Under the pieces are notes generated by a model. It was given only the letters and a program-made list of their open reading frames with translations, did no database searches and was not told the DNA's origin. From Costus lasius (taxonomy: Eukaryota; Streptophyta; Magnoliopsida; Zingiberales; Costaceae): a stretch of DNA of 64,000 bases. How positions within the stretch are numbered: position 1 is the first letter of the stretch; each line of letters begins with the position of its first letter. Position numbers and translations under genes: made by a program. Shown piece by piece: positions 26,646 through 38,290 of the stretch. The stretch covers positions 110,278,499 to 110,342,498 of the forward strand of contig CM050446.2 of NCBI GenBank assembly GCA_027563935.2, written 5' to 3'.

Positions 26646-26913
26646 TAGGAGTGTGCACAGTTCGATTAACTAGATTGTGAGTGGATTTTCTAAACCGAAC
26701 TAATTTAATTACTTCAGGGAAAACAAGAACTGCTCCCCAATCATTTGAACCTATTCACCGATGTTTTGGTATGGTTAACTATATTTTTTGTATATAGAAA
26801 AATATATTTAAAATTATAAAATAATTTAAAATAAATAAATATAAATATTTTTAGTTAACTATCAGTTTTGGGTTAATCGTTGATTTTCAGCGGTTAATCA
26901 TTAGTTTTCGACA

Positions 26914-26993
<80 letters not shown>

Positions 26994-27150
26994 CCGGTTT
27001 GGCCAAGTTCCAAATCGTAATTGGTCAACAAGCAAAAAAAACTGACCAGTTAAGAATAGCTCGGTTTAGTTTATCAGAAAATCGATTCGATTCAATTCGG
27101 TTAACCCCGGTTTGACAATTCAACCCTTTTTTTTTTTTTGCACACTCCTA
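26646..27150. mobile_element. hAT-like MITE, family copy B
   Basis: 505-bp element with terminal inverted repeats TAGGAGTGTGCA and TGCACACTCCTA, flanked by a perfect 8-bp target duplication TTGCCTAA at 26638-26645 and 27151-27158. Its interior shares the GGTTAATCG/CGGTTTGG word content of the MITE at 15469-15963 and carries a long (TA)n run. It is non-coding. Confidence 0.85.
26915..26992. repeat. (TA)n microsatellite
   Basis: An uninterrupted run of about 39 TA units inside the MITE at 26646-27150. Confidence 0.95.
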
Positions 27151-27158
27151 TTGCCTAA

Positions 27159-28022
27159 TAAGAAAATTGACTCATTACTTTATTAACCTGAAATGACATA
27201 ACTCAATTATAAAATATTTAAATCTAAGTTAATAATAATAAATTTATTTCTAATATAATTGTGCTACTTTGACTTAGGTTACAATTGTTTCTCTTTATAC
27301 TTTATAAAAAAAGTGAAGGAAAAGAATAGATATATACCTTTCCTTGTTTCCATGTAGAGATAGAAAAGAAGGTGGTTAGAAGTGAAAAAGAACTTAATTA
27401 CATAGCTTTAGTTGCCTAATTTCAATGAAAAACTTAAATACTTTATTTGCTTGTGTTGATTGAGCACACATGGTACATGACCCACTTCCAATAAGCTCCT
27501 ATCTACCATCAACAAAACTTGTTGCTTGGGCTCTTTAAAACAAAAAGACTTCAATATATACATTTAATGATGCTTGTCAACCTCAACCACCAAATGGGGT
27601 TCATGTCACTAATGAGCTCCTAGTTACCCTCATCAACGTGGGTGCTAACTAGTACCATTGCCCACCACATGTATTGTTCGATATAAGGGCTTGGTGATAG
27701 ACTTCTATAGTGCCCATCAATAGCAATTGTCGACGATGAGCTCTTGCTTACTACAATAGCCTTAGTGAGCTCTACAAATAGTAGTACTTGTTTCCTGTGT
27801 TTTTGAAACAAGGATTTTGTCATGGGCCTTCACAATTCTAGCTTGCAATAGCCATTGCTACTAAGCTCATGTTGATGATGAGCTCTCATAAACAAAAAAA
27901 GGGCCTCTCACCTTCAAGCAATAGACTCTATGATGTCTACCAATGTCATTAATACTAGTCATAACCACAAGCAAATCGTGGTGTCTAACACTTACATTGT
28001 TTGAAATAAGACTTGCATTGGT
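27159..28022. other. Spacer with degenerate GAGCTC-containing repeats
   Basis: No gene. Between about 27480 and 27900 a loosely repeated phrase containing AGCTC recurs (near 27490, 27612, 27738, 27768, 27865 and 27880), as in a decayed tandem repeat. Confidence 0.4.
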
Positions 28023-28027
28023 CCAAG

Positions 28028-29138
28028 TGTGATGTTGTTCTCCTTCCCGAGCCGAATCTAGATGGATTTGGGCTGTGTGGCAACCTAAACACTCTTCACG
28101 GCCCAAGCGCATGAAGGCAGACAAGCTCGGCTACGACTGCGACGCTGATGAGGCGAGCTCAGTCGACGTCATCTGCAGCGAGACCCTTAGCGATGTCTTC
28201 GGCGGATCGACGGCGTCTGCTCCGGCGTGGATGGAGGCGAGGTCAGGGGCACGACAGACGGCGTCGATGGCGGATGAGGCAGCTGTAGACACCAGGTGAT
28301 GCGGAGGCGTGATTTGCGGAGGACGAAGATCACAGATGGCTCGAAAGGAAGGTTGGCGATGAGGAAGGAAGCAGGGCTGGCGAATCCATCTCCTTCCAAG
28401 TGGGGCGTCGCCCTTCCCTTTAAGAGCCGAGAAGGCTTGATCCAAAGAGAGGGGCAGGGGTCGGCGAAGCAGAGGGGGACGAAGGCAGCTCTCCCCTGTT
28501 CTGTGGGTCGTCGAAGCAGCGACAGGCGGACACAATCTCCCTTCTAGCTTCGTCCAGAAGGAAGAAGGAAGGGGGAGGCGGGACCGGAGCTGGCGGCGTG
28601 CTCCTCCGCCTCCCCCGACGATGGCAGCGAGCTTGAGAGGATTGTAGTCGACGGTGAGGTGCCGTCGACGTGAGGGAGGCTTGAGCGAGCGTGTAAGGGT
28701 TTATGTAGGTTGATCTGGCCAATCAACGTAAATTTCCCTTAACCTTCTTGTGTTGTCTCCTCCGGCTCTAGCGAGAGCTTTCCTGGCTTTTCCGGCGGCT
28801 TCCTTTATTTCCGTCTCCTTCCTTCACCATGTCCGGCGACGAAGACTTCCAGCGAGAGGCTGAGGCTTGGACGCGGGTTCCTAGCCTGCCGCACGTCCCT
28901 GAACCCGTCCACCTCTTCCGGCGACGGTGGCCGGCGAACGAACGCAGGCGGCGTTCGTTCGAGTAAGCGTGAAGACGAACGTCCTGTTCGGCGTTCGAAA
29001 CGAGGCCTGGTCAATGGACGAGGCTTGGTCAAAATCCGATCACGGAAAAGGATCGAAATCGATTTCGATTTCGATTTTGGGCGCACAGTCCCATGCTTAG
29101 AGGGTGACGTGGAGGGTTCAAACGGGCTGAGCGTGACA
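28028..29138 (+). repeat. 5' LTR of the non-coding element
   Basis: Begins TGTGATGTTG and ends GCGTGACA directly before the tRNA-Met priming site. It differs from the right copy by scattered substitutions only. Confidence 0.9.
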
Positions 29139-29349
29139 ATGGTATCAGAGGCAGGTTCCGGCGAAGTTGGTGAAGGACTGACCGAGTCGAGGAGGTATCG
29201 ACTTGATCGGAATGAAGGAGATGACGATGCTACTTGAGGCAAGTAGCAGGTGCGCGGGTGGTGCACCAACAGAGGCAGGCGGTGTGAGCGTCCGCCGCCT
29301 CTTTCCAGAGCATGGGGCTTCGATGCCGTCGTCAAAGGGTGGCGACAAT

Positions 29350-29664
29350 GAGAAGTCTGTGAGGTTTCTTCCCGGAGCAGAGGGCTCCTATGTCGTCACC
29401 AGGCAGGTGACGAAGATTCCGGTGTAGAGGGTACGCCGATGAGAAGTCTGCGAGGCTTCTTCCCGGAGCAGAGAGCTCCGATGCCGTCACCAGGCGGGTG
29501 ACAAGGATTCCGGTGTAGAGGGTACGCTGATGAGAAGTCTGCGAGGCTTCTTCCCAGAGTAGAGGGCTCCGATGCCGTCACCAGGCGGGTGACGAGGATT
29601 CCGGTGTAGGGGGTACGCCGATGAAGGGTTTGCGAGACTCTTTCTAGGGCTACGAGTTTGGTGA
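29350..29664 (+). repeat. 91-bp tandem repeat array
   Basis: Three clear copies of a 91-bp unit start at 29350, 29441 and 29532, each opening GAGAAGTCTG and containing a TTCCC(A/G)GAG(C/T)AG block and a GCCGTCACCAGG-like block. A partial fourth copy starts at 29623 and a decayed one may precede 29350. The array is in the interior of the 28028-31124 element. Confidence 0.9.
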
Positions 29665-30013
29665 TACATGTTGTTGATGAACTTGATGATTCGGTGCGAT
29701 AGGACGTGAACTCAATCACTACAAGTTGAGCGGAGCATCTGAGGATGATGCGTTATGGACGTGACCCTGATAGCATTGAGTTGGGCGGAGCACAAGAGCA
29801 CGATAGGACGTCGGCTGGATCACAGGAGGTTGGGCGGAGTACCAGAGGGTGGTGCGCTAGTACGTGAACCTGGTTGTGTTAAGTGGACGAAGTGTCGAAT
29901 CTATGCAAGGTTGGTTCAACAACATACATTATCAGATTGGAGCACAGACGGTGCTCCGACGGAGGACCCTAAAGAGGACGTCGAGGGCGACGTCCAGATT
30001 TGGCGGGGGAGAA

Positions 30014-31124
30014 TGTGATGCTGTTCTCCTTCCCGGGCCGAATCTAGATGGATTTGGGCTATGTGGCGACCCAAACACTCTTCACGGCCCAAGCGCACGA
30101 AGGCGGACGAGTTCGGCTACGACTGCGACGCTGATGAGGCGAGCTCCGTCGACGTCATCTGCAGCGAGACCCTTAGCGATGTCTTCGGCGGATCGACGGC
30201 GTCTGCTCCGGCGTGGATGGAGGCGAGGTCAGGGGCACGACAGACGGCGTCGATGGCGGACGAGGCAGCTGTAGACACCAGGTGATGCGGAGGCGTGATT
30301 TGCGGAGGACGAAGATCACAGATGGCTCGAAAGGAAGGTTGGCGATGAGGAAGGAAGCAGGGCTGGCGAATCCATCTCCTTCCAAGTGGGGCGTCGCCCT
30401 TCCCTTTAAGAGCTGAGAAGGCTTGATCCAAAGAGAGGGGCAAGGGTCGGTGAAGCAGAGGGGGACGAAGGCGGCTCTCCCCTGTTCTGTGAGTCGCCGA
30501 AGCAGCGACAGGTGGACACAATCTCCCTTCTAGCTTCGTCTAGAAGGAAGAAGGAAGGGGGAGGCGGGACCGGAGCCGGCGGCGTGCTCCTCCGCCTCCC
30601 TCGATGATGGCAGCGAGCTTGAGAGGATTGTAGTCGACGGTGAGGTGCCGTCGATGTGAGGGAGGCTTGAGCGAGCGTGTAAGGGTTTATGTAGGTTGAT
30701 CTAGCCAATCAACGTAAATTTCCCTTAACCTTCTTGTGTTGTCTCCTCCGGCTCCGGCGAGAGCTTTCCTGGCTTTTCCGGCGGCTTCCTTTATTTCCGT
30801 CTCCTTCCTTCACCATGTCCGGCGACGAAGACTTCCGGCGAGAGGCTGAGGGTTGGACGTGGGTTCCTAGCCTGCCGCACATCCCTGAACCCGTCCACCT
30901 CTTCTAGCGACGGTGGCCAGCGAACGAACACAGGCGGCATTCGTTCGAGTAAGCGTGAAGACGAACATCCCATTCGGCGTTCGAAACGAGGCCTGGTCAA
31001 CGGACGAGGCTTGGTCAAAATCCGATCGCGGAAATGAATCGAAATCAATTTCGATTTCGATTTTGGGCGCACAGTCCCATGCTTAGAGGGTGACGTGGAG
31101 GGTTCAAACGGGCTGGACGTGATA
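30014..31124 (+). repeat. 3' LTR of the non-coding element
   Basis: Second LTR copy, beginning TGTGATGCTG. Its terminal CA is mutated to TA (ends GTGATA), yet the target duplication follows immediately. Confidence 0.9.
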
Positions 31125-31129
31125 CCAAG

Positions 31130-31528
31130 CATAATACAAGTGTTATTCCATTATGTTTTTTTAAAATATTTTTTCTTTTCTTTCTCTTCTAAAATAAACA
31201 ATATTAACTAAATATTCTAGATTCAATGGTTGTATAAGAATGATTACGCGCCTCAGTTTCTTTCCTTTTTAACTTTTTCATAATTTCAAATTGATCAACG
31301 TCTTGCTTAAATTCAGATTAATCATTTTTATCCAAAAAAAACCCAGCACGGCCTAACTACTAGATTTTCTTTAATCAATTTAATCACCCAATAAAAGATT
31401 GACTTGCATAACAACTATTCCCCAAACCGAAGAGTTTTAATTTACAAAATCAAGATGATGATTTCACTGCTGACTGACTGGAGGAAATAGTTGGCCGAAT
31501 GTACACTAAATCCACTAAGAAGACCTTT
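31130..31528. other. Spacer downstream of the glycolipid-transfer gene
   Basis: AT-rich and non-coding. It probably contains the 3' UTR of the minus-strand gene that follows; no clear polyadenylation signal stands out. Confidence 0.4.
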
Positions 31529-33271
31529 TTAGGTTGACTTCAATCTATCCAGCCGAAACTTCTTCTGCAGTTTTGAAGATTAATTGAAGAAAAAATTAAA
31601 AACAAACTGTATGAATGCAAATGGAATTTAAAATACAGGAATTTAAAGGAATCGCAAACCAAGTGGGAGTGGATGTCAGTGAGGAGAGGCTGAAGGAGTG
31701 AGAGCAGGTTGTGGATATCAGACTTGAGCATTTTCTCATCTTGCCCTTTACCCTTTAGAAAGCCTATGAACATTTCCCTCTCTGGGATGAGCTTCAAAGC
31801 TATCTGTTCAATTATTAAGCACAAAATAAGAAATGCATTGACCAAAAAATAAGTAATTACTTACTGCACTAATACAAGTAATTACTTTCTCTACCAGTAT
31901 GTGCCGTTGTGAAAAGTAATCACAAACCGGTGAATGATAAACAAGATTAGAGGTTGATTATGGTTAAATGAATGGAGCAAAGACCCCGAGGAGGACTATG
32001 ATCTATGGTTGAAGACAGGAATGTAAACAGACTGCAATTCAAGAATGATTGGAGCTCGGTTAAGGGTGAAGGTGAACTACGGCTGAAGGTGTAATGTACT
32101 AATGTGGATGAGAGTGGATGAGGGTGACGAGATATATGAAAGATTACAGTTGGGAGAGGGCAGAGCAGATTGCAATTCAAGTGATTGGGTTTTATCCAAA
32201 TCAAGTATATGAAACGTAAAAAAAATCACTTATTTTTTTTGCATCTTATTCATCTTTTCATTCCTTCTGATTTTCCCTAGATCCTAGGATACAAAACCAA
32301 AGTAAAACAGCTCAGAGAAAGCTTTAGACACATAAAATGGTAGATTACCTTGTAAGCAGCAGAAGAAATCCAGCCATGCCATGGTTTCAGCGTGGCTTTA
32401 TATGCCTCATCAACTAGCTGTTCAAAGCTCAATTCAGAGTCCCTACTTAGTGCCTCCAGCAGGGCAACACCAAAATCCATGGACCTGAAGGGCAGAGACA
32501 ACTAGAACAAATTCATCATGCCTTCTCACTTAGCAGCTGGTCACATGACCAAGAACAGGAATACTCGTGTTACTAATTTCAAGTACTACCTAGTAAGCCA
32601 CAGAATAGCCCTCGTACAGCTATCAGACTTCCTTGATGTCCCCAGGTTCACCTCTTTCTTGATCACATCCACTAAACTCGAACAGCCCGATGTGTCCGAC
32701 ATGTATGCTTCCTCCAATCTCTACTCAAGACAAGCAACAGCAGCTGTTCCCTATTAGCATGATTGCTATACATTTGTGCTAGAGAGTCGATTTCAACTGG
32801 CATATTGTAGGAGGTCCAAGCCCAATGCAGAAGGGTCTGGGCAATTGGGGCCGGCTATGAAGGGATTAATCAAAAGATGAATACAAGTGTTGTACCTCCA
32901 CATTCCTTCGGATGTCGAGCCTCAGAACGGCCATGGTCGGTCCAATCTTATCTGAAAACAGTCACCAGCATTCGATTCTTGCCGCAGAAAAGGGGGAAAA
33001 GAAAGAAAGAAGAGAACACTAAAATCTGGATAAATTTCTCACCGAGGACTCGGAGAAGCAAATTGGAGAGAGCAAGGAACGCCAAGGTTGAATCCTGCTC
33101 CCCGCGGTTCCACAAAGAGAGCTCCTCGGCGGCCAACCTTATCTCTGACCAATCATCCCTAATGTTCTTCGTCGTCGTCGTCGTCGTCGGCAGCGGCGGC
33201 GGCGGCGACGGTGGCGGCTTCCTCTTCTTCCCTTCCCTGCCGCCCCGCTCCGGCTGATCTTTGTTCATCAT
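31529..33271 (-). CDS. Glycolipid transfer protein family (GLTP domain)
   Basis: Cytosolic GLTP-fold protein, a family that moves glyco- or sphingolipids between membranes. Six exons with GT-AG introns give 243 residues: 33043-33271, 32896-32951, 32590-32720, 32349-32484, 31660-31803, 31529-31564. Family signature residues are present: Asp89 and Asn93 in the VLRLDIRRNV block, Trp136 in ILWLTR and His175 in KPWHGW. The Lys that follows Asn in many members appears replaced by Arg. The last exon is only 36 nt and restores a family-like C-terminus (LDRLKST). The N-terminus carries a Pro-rich and poly-Thr stretch encoded by a trinucleotide repeat (33172-33232), so the protein is somewhat longer than the usual 200-220 residues. 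The first two codons are both ATG (33269-33271, 33266-33268). It resembles Arabidopsis GLTP3 more than ACD11, judged by memory of the family. The gene looks intact. Confidence 0.9.
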
Positions 33272-33877
33272 CCCTGCACCTGGATCAATCGGCGGAGGAG
33301 AAGGCCAAGGCCAATCGCTCGCACTTCGGCATTGGGGAAGAAAGGGGGGAGGATTGAGGTCAACGGGAGCAGATGCTGAACCGTTCCTGGGTTAGCCGAG
33401 GCAATAATATTAACTGTAATTTGCCGTGCCTATCCGCATAGAAGATTTAATTAAGCGTATTTTTATGATGGAAGCGATGCGCCTGTGCATGTTTCGTCGG
33501 TACATGCCTGAATTATTGTGCGTCTTAATCTGCGGCCACCTCGTCACTTTTGTTTTCTCTGCGAGAGGCGATCGCCGATCCGCGGCAAGGCGGGCGGGGG
33601 GATCTGCGCAAGCGTTCGTCTCTGCAGATAGAATTGCCGTCTAGCTCTTCGATGCATTATGTGGAAGCGCGCATAGGACGTCGAATGTGCGTACCAAGAT
33701 TCACGGGTTGCCCGTGCATCTACGCTTCACCCGACGAGCTATGATATATATCTCGAGGAGAAAAACAAATTCCTATGCGTGTACTCGCCCAGCGAGAGTT
33801 ATAACTTATAAATTCAAGTTCTTTTTGTTTTAAGTGTATCAACTATGTTAGTGGCGGTTCTACTGTACAGTCGCAAA
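33272..33877. other. Upstream region of the glycolipid-transfer gene
   Basis: No gene supported. Should contain the promoter of the minus-strand gene at 31529-33271, but no convincing TATA box was identified. A GC-richer patch lies at 33540-33660. Confidence 0.4.
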
Positions 33878-34391
33878 ACCTGGCTTGACCTATTGATTTT
33901 ACCCGACTTATACAAAGTTAGGCGGGTTCAAGTTAGTCATAATCGTGTTCGGGTCATAAACAGGTCAACTAATTTATGATCCGAAAATAATTGGATCATG
34001 CCGAGTTGTAAACGGGTTGACCTGCTTAATCCGATTACATAATATATTTATATATAAAGAATTTAAATATAGGCTCACCTAGCTCCCATTGCTAGCCCAT
34101 AAACTTAAATATCTTCTAACTTTCTTTTCATCCAAATTTTGGCCCACACATAAGCCCAAAATTTTATTAATTTTAATAGAATTTTTTATTAATTTATTAT
34201 TTATATTTAAAATATAAATGATAAACGGGTTATTCGAGTCGTATCGAGTTGACCCAATTATATTCGGATCGTGTTCGTGTTAGACAGTTTGACCCAATTA
34301 ATTAAATGGGTCGTGTTCGGGTTGGCTTAATCGAGTCACGGGTCACAGCTGACATGACCCGTTTATGATCCGCTGACCCGAATTGCCAGGC
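33878..34391. repeat. Dispersed repeat, copy 2
   Basis: Second copy of the repeat at 19360-19850, better preserved here. It starts CCTGGC and ends GCCAGG, short inverted ends that suggest a non-autonomous DNA transposon. No clean target duplication was found. It is rich in GGGTTGAC and GACCCG words and non-coding. Confidence 0.6.
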
Positions 34392-34430
34392 CTAAACCTT
34401 CATTTTTGAATGGACAATTATATATAAAAC

Positions 34431-34740
34431 TAGGGGTGTTCACGGTTTGGTGCGAACAAAACCGATTAAATCGATTTGAAAAAAAATAAAAACTATTCCT
34501 CAACTATTTGAACGGATTAACTAATTTTTTAGTACGGTTAATTAAAAACCGACGATTAATCAAATTTTTTATATGTAAAAAAATATTTAAAATAATAAAA
34601 TATTTTATGATAAATAAATATAAATATTTTCGGTTAAACATCGATTTTCAGTTAATCATTGATTTTTGACAATTAACCAGTTCAATTTTTATATAAAATA
34701 TTTATTTTTATATATAAATAAATATTATATAATGATTCGA
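34431..34740. mobile_element. Truncated hAT-like MITE, family copy C
   Basis: Starts with TAGGGGTGTTCA, the same terminus as the MITE at 15469-15963, and has the same AT-rich, CGGTTAA-containing interior. The opposite terminus is missing: the sequence switches at about 34740 into cysteinyl-tRNA synthetase coding sequence. Confidence 0.7.
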
Positions 34741-35795
34741 TTGATGCGTACACGCTATCGTTCAGATGTCAATTACTCCGACAGGTAGCTTGAATCTGCG
34801 TCTGATCGTGTTTTCTATATCTATCAGGTGCTTGGTGATCAATATTATATCCTTCATAGTTTTGTTCTTAGATAACATACTGTTCTATAGCTTCCAATTG
34901 TCACTTCCTTCAACTTATCAGAGCTTCACCTTGCAAAATTTGTAGACGCTCTACGACTGCGAGCAGGGCCTTTCTCCATTTCGAGGAGAAAATCGTAAGG
35001 GCCAAATGCCTGCTGATGTTAAAGAATTAATTAATAAATTCCACTCTGACTTTTTAGCATCTATGTCGGATGATCTCCACACTGTTGCTGTGTTGGATGA
35101 TCTTATGGAGCCATTTAAGGCGATAAACAGCAACTTGAAGAAACTAAAGGTAATCCTGATTTATTTTGGTGTCTGGGTTGGAAAAGGTGATAGTATCTCT
35201 TTATTAACTTATATAGTTTTCACTGAAATGCTAGGTGCCATCTGTATATTGAATCCCTCCATATATGTTCAAGGCTTTTAAAGTTCTTCTGTATTAGTTA
35301 ATAATATGGAACCTCATTCTCTTTATTTTGAATAGGGCAAAAAGCCACCAATGCCAGTCATTCTTTCTCTTATTGCTTTAGAGAAGGAAGTCAAAAATGT
35401 TCTTGGCGTCATGGGCATGTTGGATAATTCGTGCGCCGAGGTAAACCCAAAATTTTGATCTAATGTTCTTGATAAACAGTCTGAATATCAAGGAACCTTT
35501 CTTGTTACGCTGATCTCGGAACAATACTTTTCCTATCTATTTTCTACAGGTTCTGCAGCAATTGAAAGATAAAGCTCTAACTAGAGCAGGCCTAACGGAG
35601 GAACGAGTAACGCAACTGATTGAGGAGAGGAACTTAGCAAGGAAAAACAAGGAGTACGAGAAATCTGATGAGATCAGAAAAGAGCTTTATGCCAAGGGTA
35701 TTGCTTTAATGGATGAACCCGAAGGAACCATATGGAGGCCATGCAAAACTCCTGATGAACAGCCAGAGGCTACCAATTCCAAAATAGAAAGCTGA
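34741..35795 (+). pseudogene. Cysteinyl-tRNA synthetase, 3' gene fragment
   Basis: Only the C-terminal part of a cysteine-tRNA ligase gene is present, about 213 residues. Segments: about 34741-34826, 34946-35149, 35336-35440, 35550-35795, separated by GT-AG introns all in phase 0. Recognisable blocks are RYRSDVNYSD, LESASDRVFYIYQ, FHSDFLASMSDDLHT, AVLDDLMEPFKAIN and the C-terminal RNLARKNKEYEKSDEIRKEL. The catalytic Rossmann fold with its HIGH and KMSKS motifs and zinc site is absent; a truncated MITE sits where it should be. The first segment also has an in-frame TAG at 34786-34788 where the family has Gln, consistent with CAG to TAG. The three downstream exons are otherwise open. It cannot encode an active synthetase; transcription is possible but unknown. 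Confidence 0.85.
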
Positions 35796-37476
35796 TGCCT
35801 AAACCCGGAGAGACAATTTTATGGGATTTTTGCTAAAAGCCCAACTGAGATTGTGAAATTAATATTTATGTTTTCTACCTATCAAATCAACTGTAGTATC
35901 CACGTTTTCTATGACACTTCATTTACAAGATTAACCATTTTTTTTTTATACAAGATTGGCCTAGTTGTTCTGCATGTGCATCAAGGGGACGAGTTATATA
36001 ACATGATCGAAGCAATAAATACCTTGTGCTTTTCTTTTCTGAGAACATTAACAGTTCTATGCTGTAGCAAATCTTGTTCTCTGAGGAAAACCAACATTGT
36101 GTAGTTTAATTCAAGCAATACATCTGCAAAAAGCTTTTAGTCTTTTTAGTGTTTAATACCTGCGTCACAGATTATGCATGCTTGGTTATCTACTTAACTG
36201 TAATCGGATATTTGGAGCACAAGACACCGAAAGGAGATTGCTCTGCTAGCTGCCTAGCTTGGAGATTTTGAAGGTTAGTAGTGCGTGAGCAAGTGTTTCT
36301 GCGGCATAGGAGTCGACCTCCATGTTCGACTGTTCACCTTTGGCGACTCCAATGCTCCTCGTGATTCTTGACGGTAAACTACGAGGCCCCGCCGAGATTG
36401 AAACCGCCAGATCCTAAGGAACCTTCCCTTCCTCACCTTCTAAGCACGGAAAAACCCTACGAGGATAGGGAAGCTAAGTGTGCCCCTGCCTTCCAAGGCC
36501 CATTGCCAGAAAAAAAAGCGTGGAATGCGCTTTTTAGGAATAACATCGGGGGACCTTCTAAGGGATTACATAAATCCGATGCTATTCTTGAAGGAACTTC
36601 GCTGGCAGAGTCATCTTTTCTGAAGAGAAATTAGAGACATCGAGAGAGAAATGGAGAAATTGTATGTTGGAAAAATTCCTTACAAAAACACCCCCAACAT
36701 AGATTGTGAAAGCTACTGCCATGAGGATCTGGAGGCCAAGCTCCATGTATAATGTCCCAATTTTTGTCCCACAGTGAAAGTGAAAGAAAATAATAGGGTG
36801 GCTGATGCATGTCAGATTCACTGACTAAGGTTTTTTGTTGTGTCATTTTTAGTCATGATTAATATATTTTGACCTTTTTAAATTCATCTTTAAAAATAAG
36901 GTTTTTTATTTAATAAGTTCTGGCTTCCAATGAATGCAAGCATTAATTATTAATTATCCCTGAAAATTAAGGTACCTTTGATTGAGAGATCTATGCTATG
37001 AAATAAAAAAAATGACTAAGCAATATGATTCATTAAACATTAAAACAGAAATACATGATGATTTCAGAAAGAAAAATGACAAAAGAGAAAAGTCTTTGTC
37101 AACTTGGATGATTTGTGTTTACTAAATACCCGGCCGTGAGGTCATTTTTTGTTACATTTCAATGTAAATTAAAATATTAAAAAGTAGTGTGACCGTTTCA
37201 AATTCACATTATAAATTATAAGGTTTTTTTTGTTTTAGTAGGTTCTAGCTTCCAATGAACGTAAGCATTCATTGTTAATTACCCCTAAGGAGCTTAGGGC
37301 ACCTTTGATTAAGAGATCTATAACATATAACAAAGTAAAGACAAATGGTTGAAAGAATATAATTTATAACTTCGTGTCATGACACGAGTTACAATTTGAT
37401 TACAAGAGTACTCTCTCAAGACTAATGTTCATTTGTCAAAGTCATGGAGAGAAATCCGAGTTGCATTATAACAAAG
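35796..37476. other. Spacer with a local duplication, no supported gene
   Basis: Mostly AT-rich. An 88-codon ORF at 36368-36634 has an unusual Pro-rich start and a KAWNALFRNN segment vaguely like gag-type DUF4283 proteins, but this is too weak to call. About 140 bp at 36880-37020 recurs, diverged, at 37205-37340. Confidence 0.45.
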
Positions 37477-37560
37477 CTGAGGAACTACGCCTCGATATGA
37501 AGTATCGACGTACGCACCTCCCAAACAACGTTATTAACAATACGCGTCAGGAATTTATCA
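37477..37560 (+). repeat. Fragment resembling a chromovirus 5' leader
   Basis: The phrase CTGAGGAACTACGCC followed by CGACGTACGCACCTCCCAAA closely resembles 63911-63960, which lies in the leader just upstream of the intact chromovirus ORF. It is probably the remnant of a related leader or LTR-proximal region. Confidence 0.45.
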
Positions 37561-37599
37561 TCCACGACTATGTTTGAATTGAGCGAACTGAGTTTGTGG

Positions 37600-38290
37600 T
37601 TTGAGTGAACGAGCTGTAAGGCTAAACGTTCAAGGTTTTGTGTGAATGAGCCGGTGGACTAAACATTCAGAATTTGAATAAATGGGCCGACTGGCCAAAC
37701 GTTTAAAATTTAATGAATAGGTCGTGGGACCAAACGTTCGAATTTGGATGAACGGGTCGTGGGGCCAAACGTTCAAAATTTGATGAACGGGTCGTGGGAC
37801 CAAACATTCGAATTTGGATGAATGGGTCGTGGGGCTAAATGTTCAAAATTTGATGAACGGGTCATGAGACCAAACGTTCAGAATTTGAATAAATGGGCCG
37901 ATGGGCCAAACGTTAAAAATTTAGAGAATGGGCCATGGGCCCAAACATTCGAATTTGGGTAGAGTTGGTGAATAAGCCATGGGGCTAAACGTTCAGAATT
38001 TAGTTGAACGAGCCAATGAGCCAAACGTTCAAAATTTAGTTAAGTTGATGAACGAGTCACGGGGCTAAACGTTCGGAATTTGGTTGAACGAGCCAATGGG
38101 CCAAGCGTTCAAAATTTGGATGAATTGACGAACGAGCCGTTAGGCTAAACGTTCCGAATTTAGTTGAATGGATCATGGGACCAAACATTCAAATTTTGGT
38201 TGAGTTGGTGAACGAGTCGTGGGGCTAAACGTTCAGAATTTGGTTGAACGGGTCGTGGGACCAATCGCTCAAAATTTGGTAAATGATTTA
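37600..38290. repeat. 35-36 bp tandem repeat array (minisatellite)
   Basis: Many diverged copies of a unit containing GGGTCGTGGG, CCAAACGTTC and AATTTGGATGAAC. Adjacent units are spaced about 35-37 bases in the left half; units in the right half are longer, near 53-55 bases. No coding potential is evident. Confidence 0.8.

Larger units (their letters stand above)
28028..31124 (+). mobile_element. Non-coding LTR retrotransposon (LARD/TRIM-like)
   Basis: Two LTRs of about 1.11 kb (28028-29138 and 30014-31124) bound an 875-bp interior. A perfect 5-bp target duplication CCAAG lies at 28023-28027 and 31125-31129. The priming site TGGTATCAGAGGC (29140-29152) follows the left LTR and the polypurine tract GGCGGGGGAGAA (30002-30013) precedes the right one, so it reads on the plus strand. 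No gag or pol motif is present. ORFs in the LTRs are GC-rich, occur in several frames and appear in both LTRs, so they are not treated as genes. The interior includes 91-bp tandem repeats and a 3' part shared with the element at 51435-56885. It must be mobilised by another element. Confidence 0.9.

Noticed and set aside
28131..31132. Several ORFs of 70-176 codons in the GC-rich LTRs (for example 28131-28535 and 28805-29335, minus)
   Set aside because: They overlap in several frames on both strands, contain Pro/Ser/Arg-rich compositional sequence without a domain, and sit within LTR copies.
36368..36634. 88-codon ORF with a KAWNALFRNN segment, plus strand
   Set aside because: The resemblance to DUF4283/gag-type proteins is too short and no upstream or downstream homology follows.
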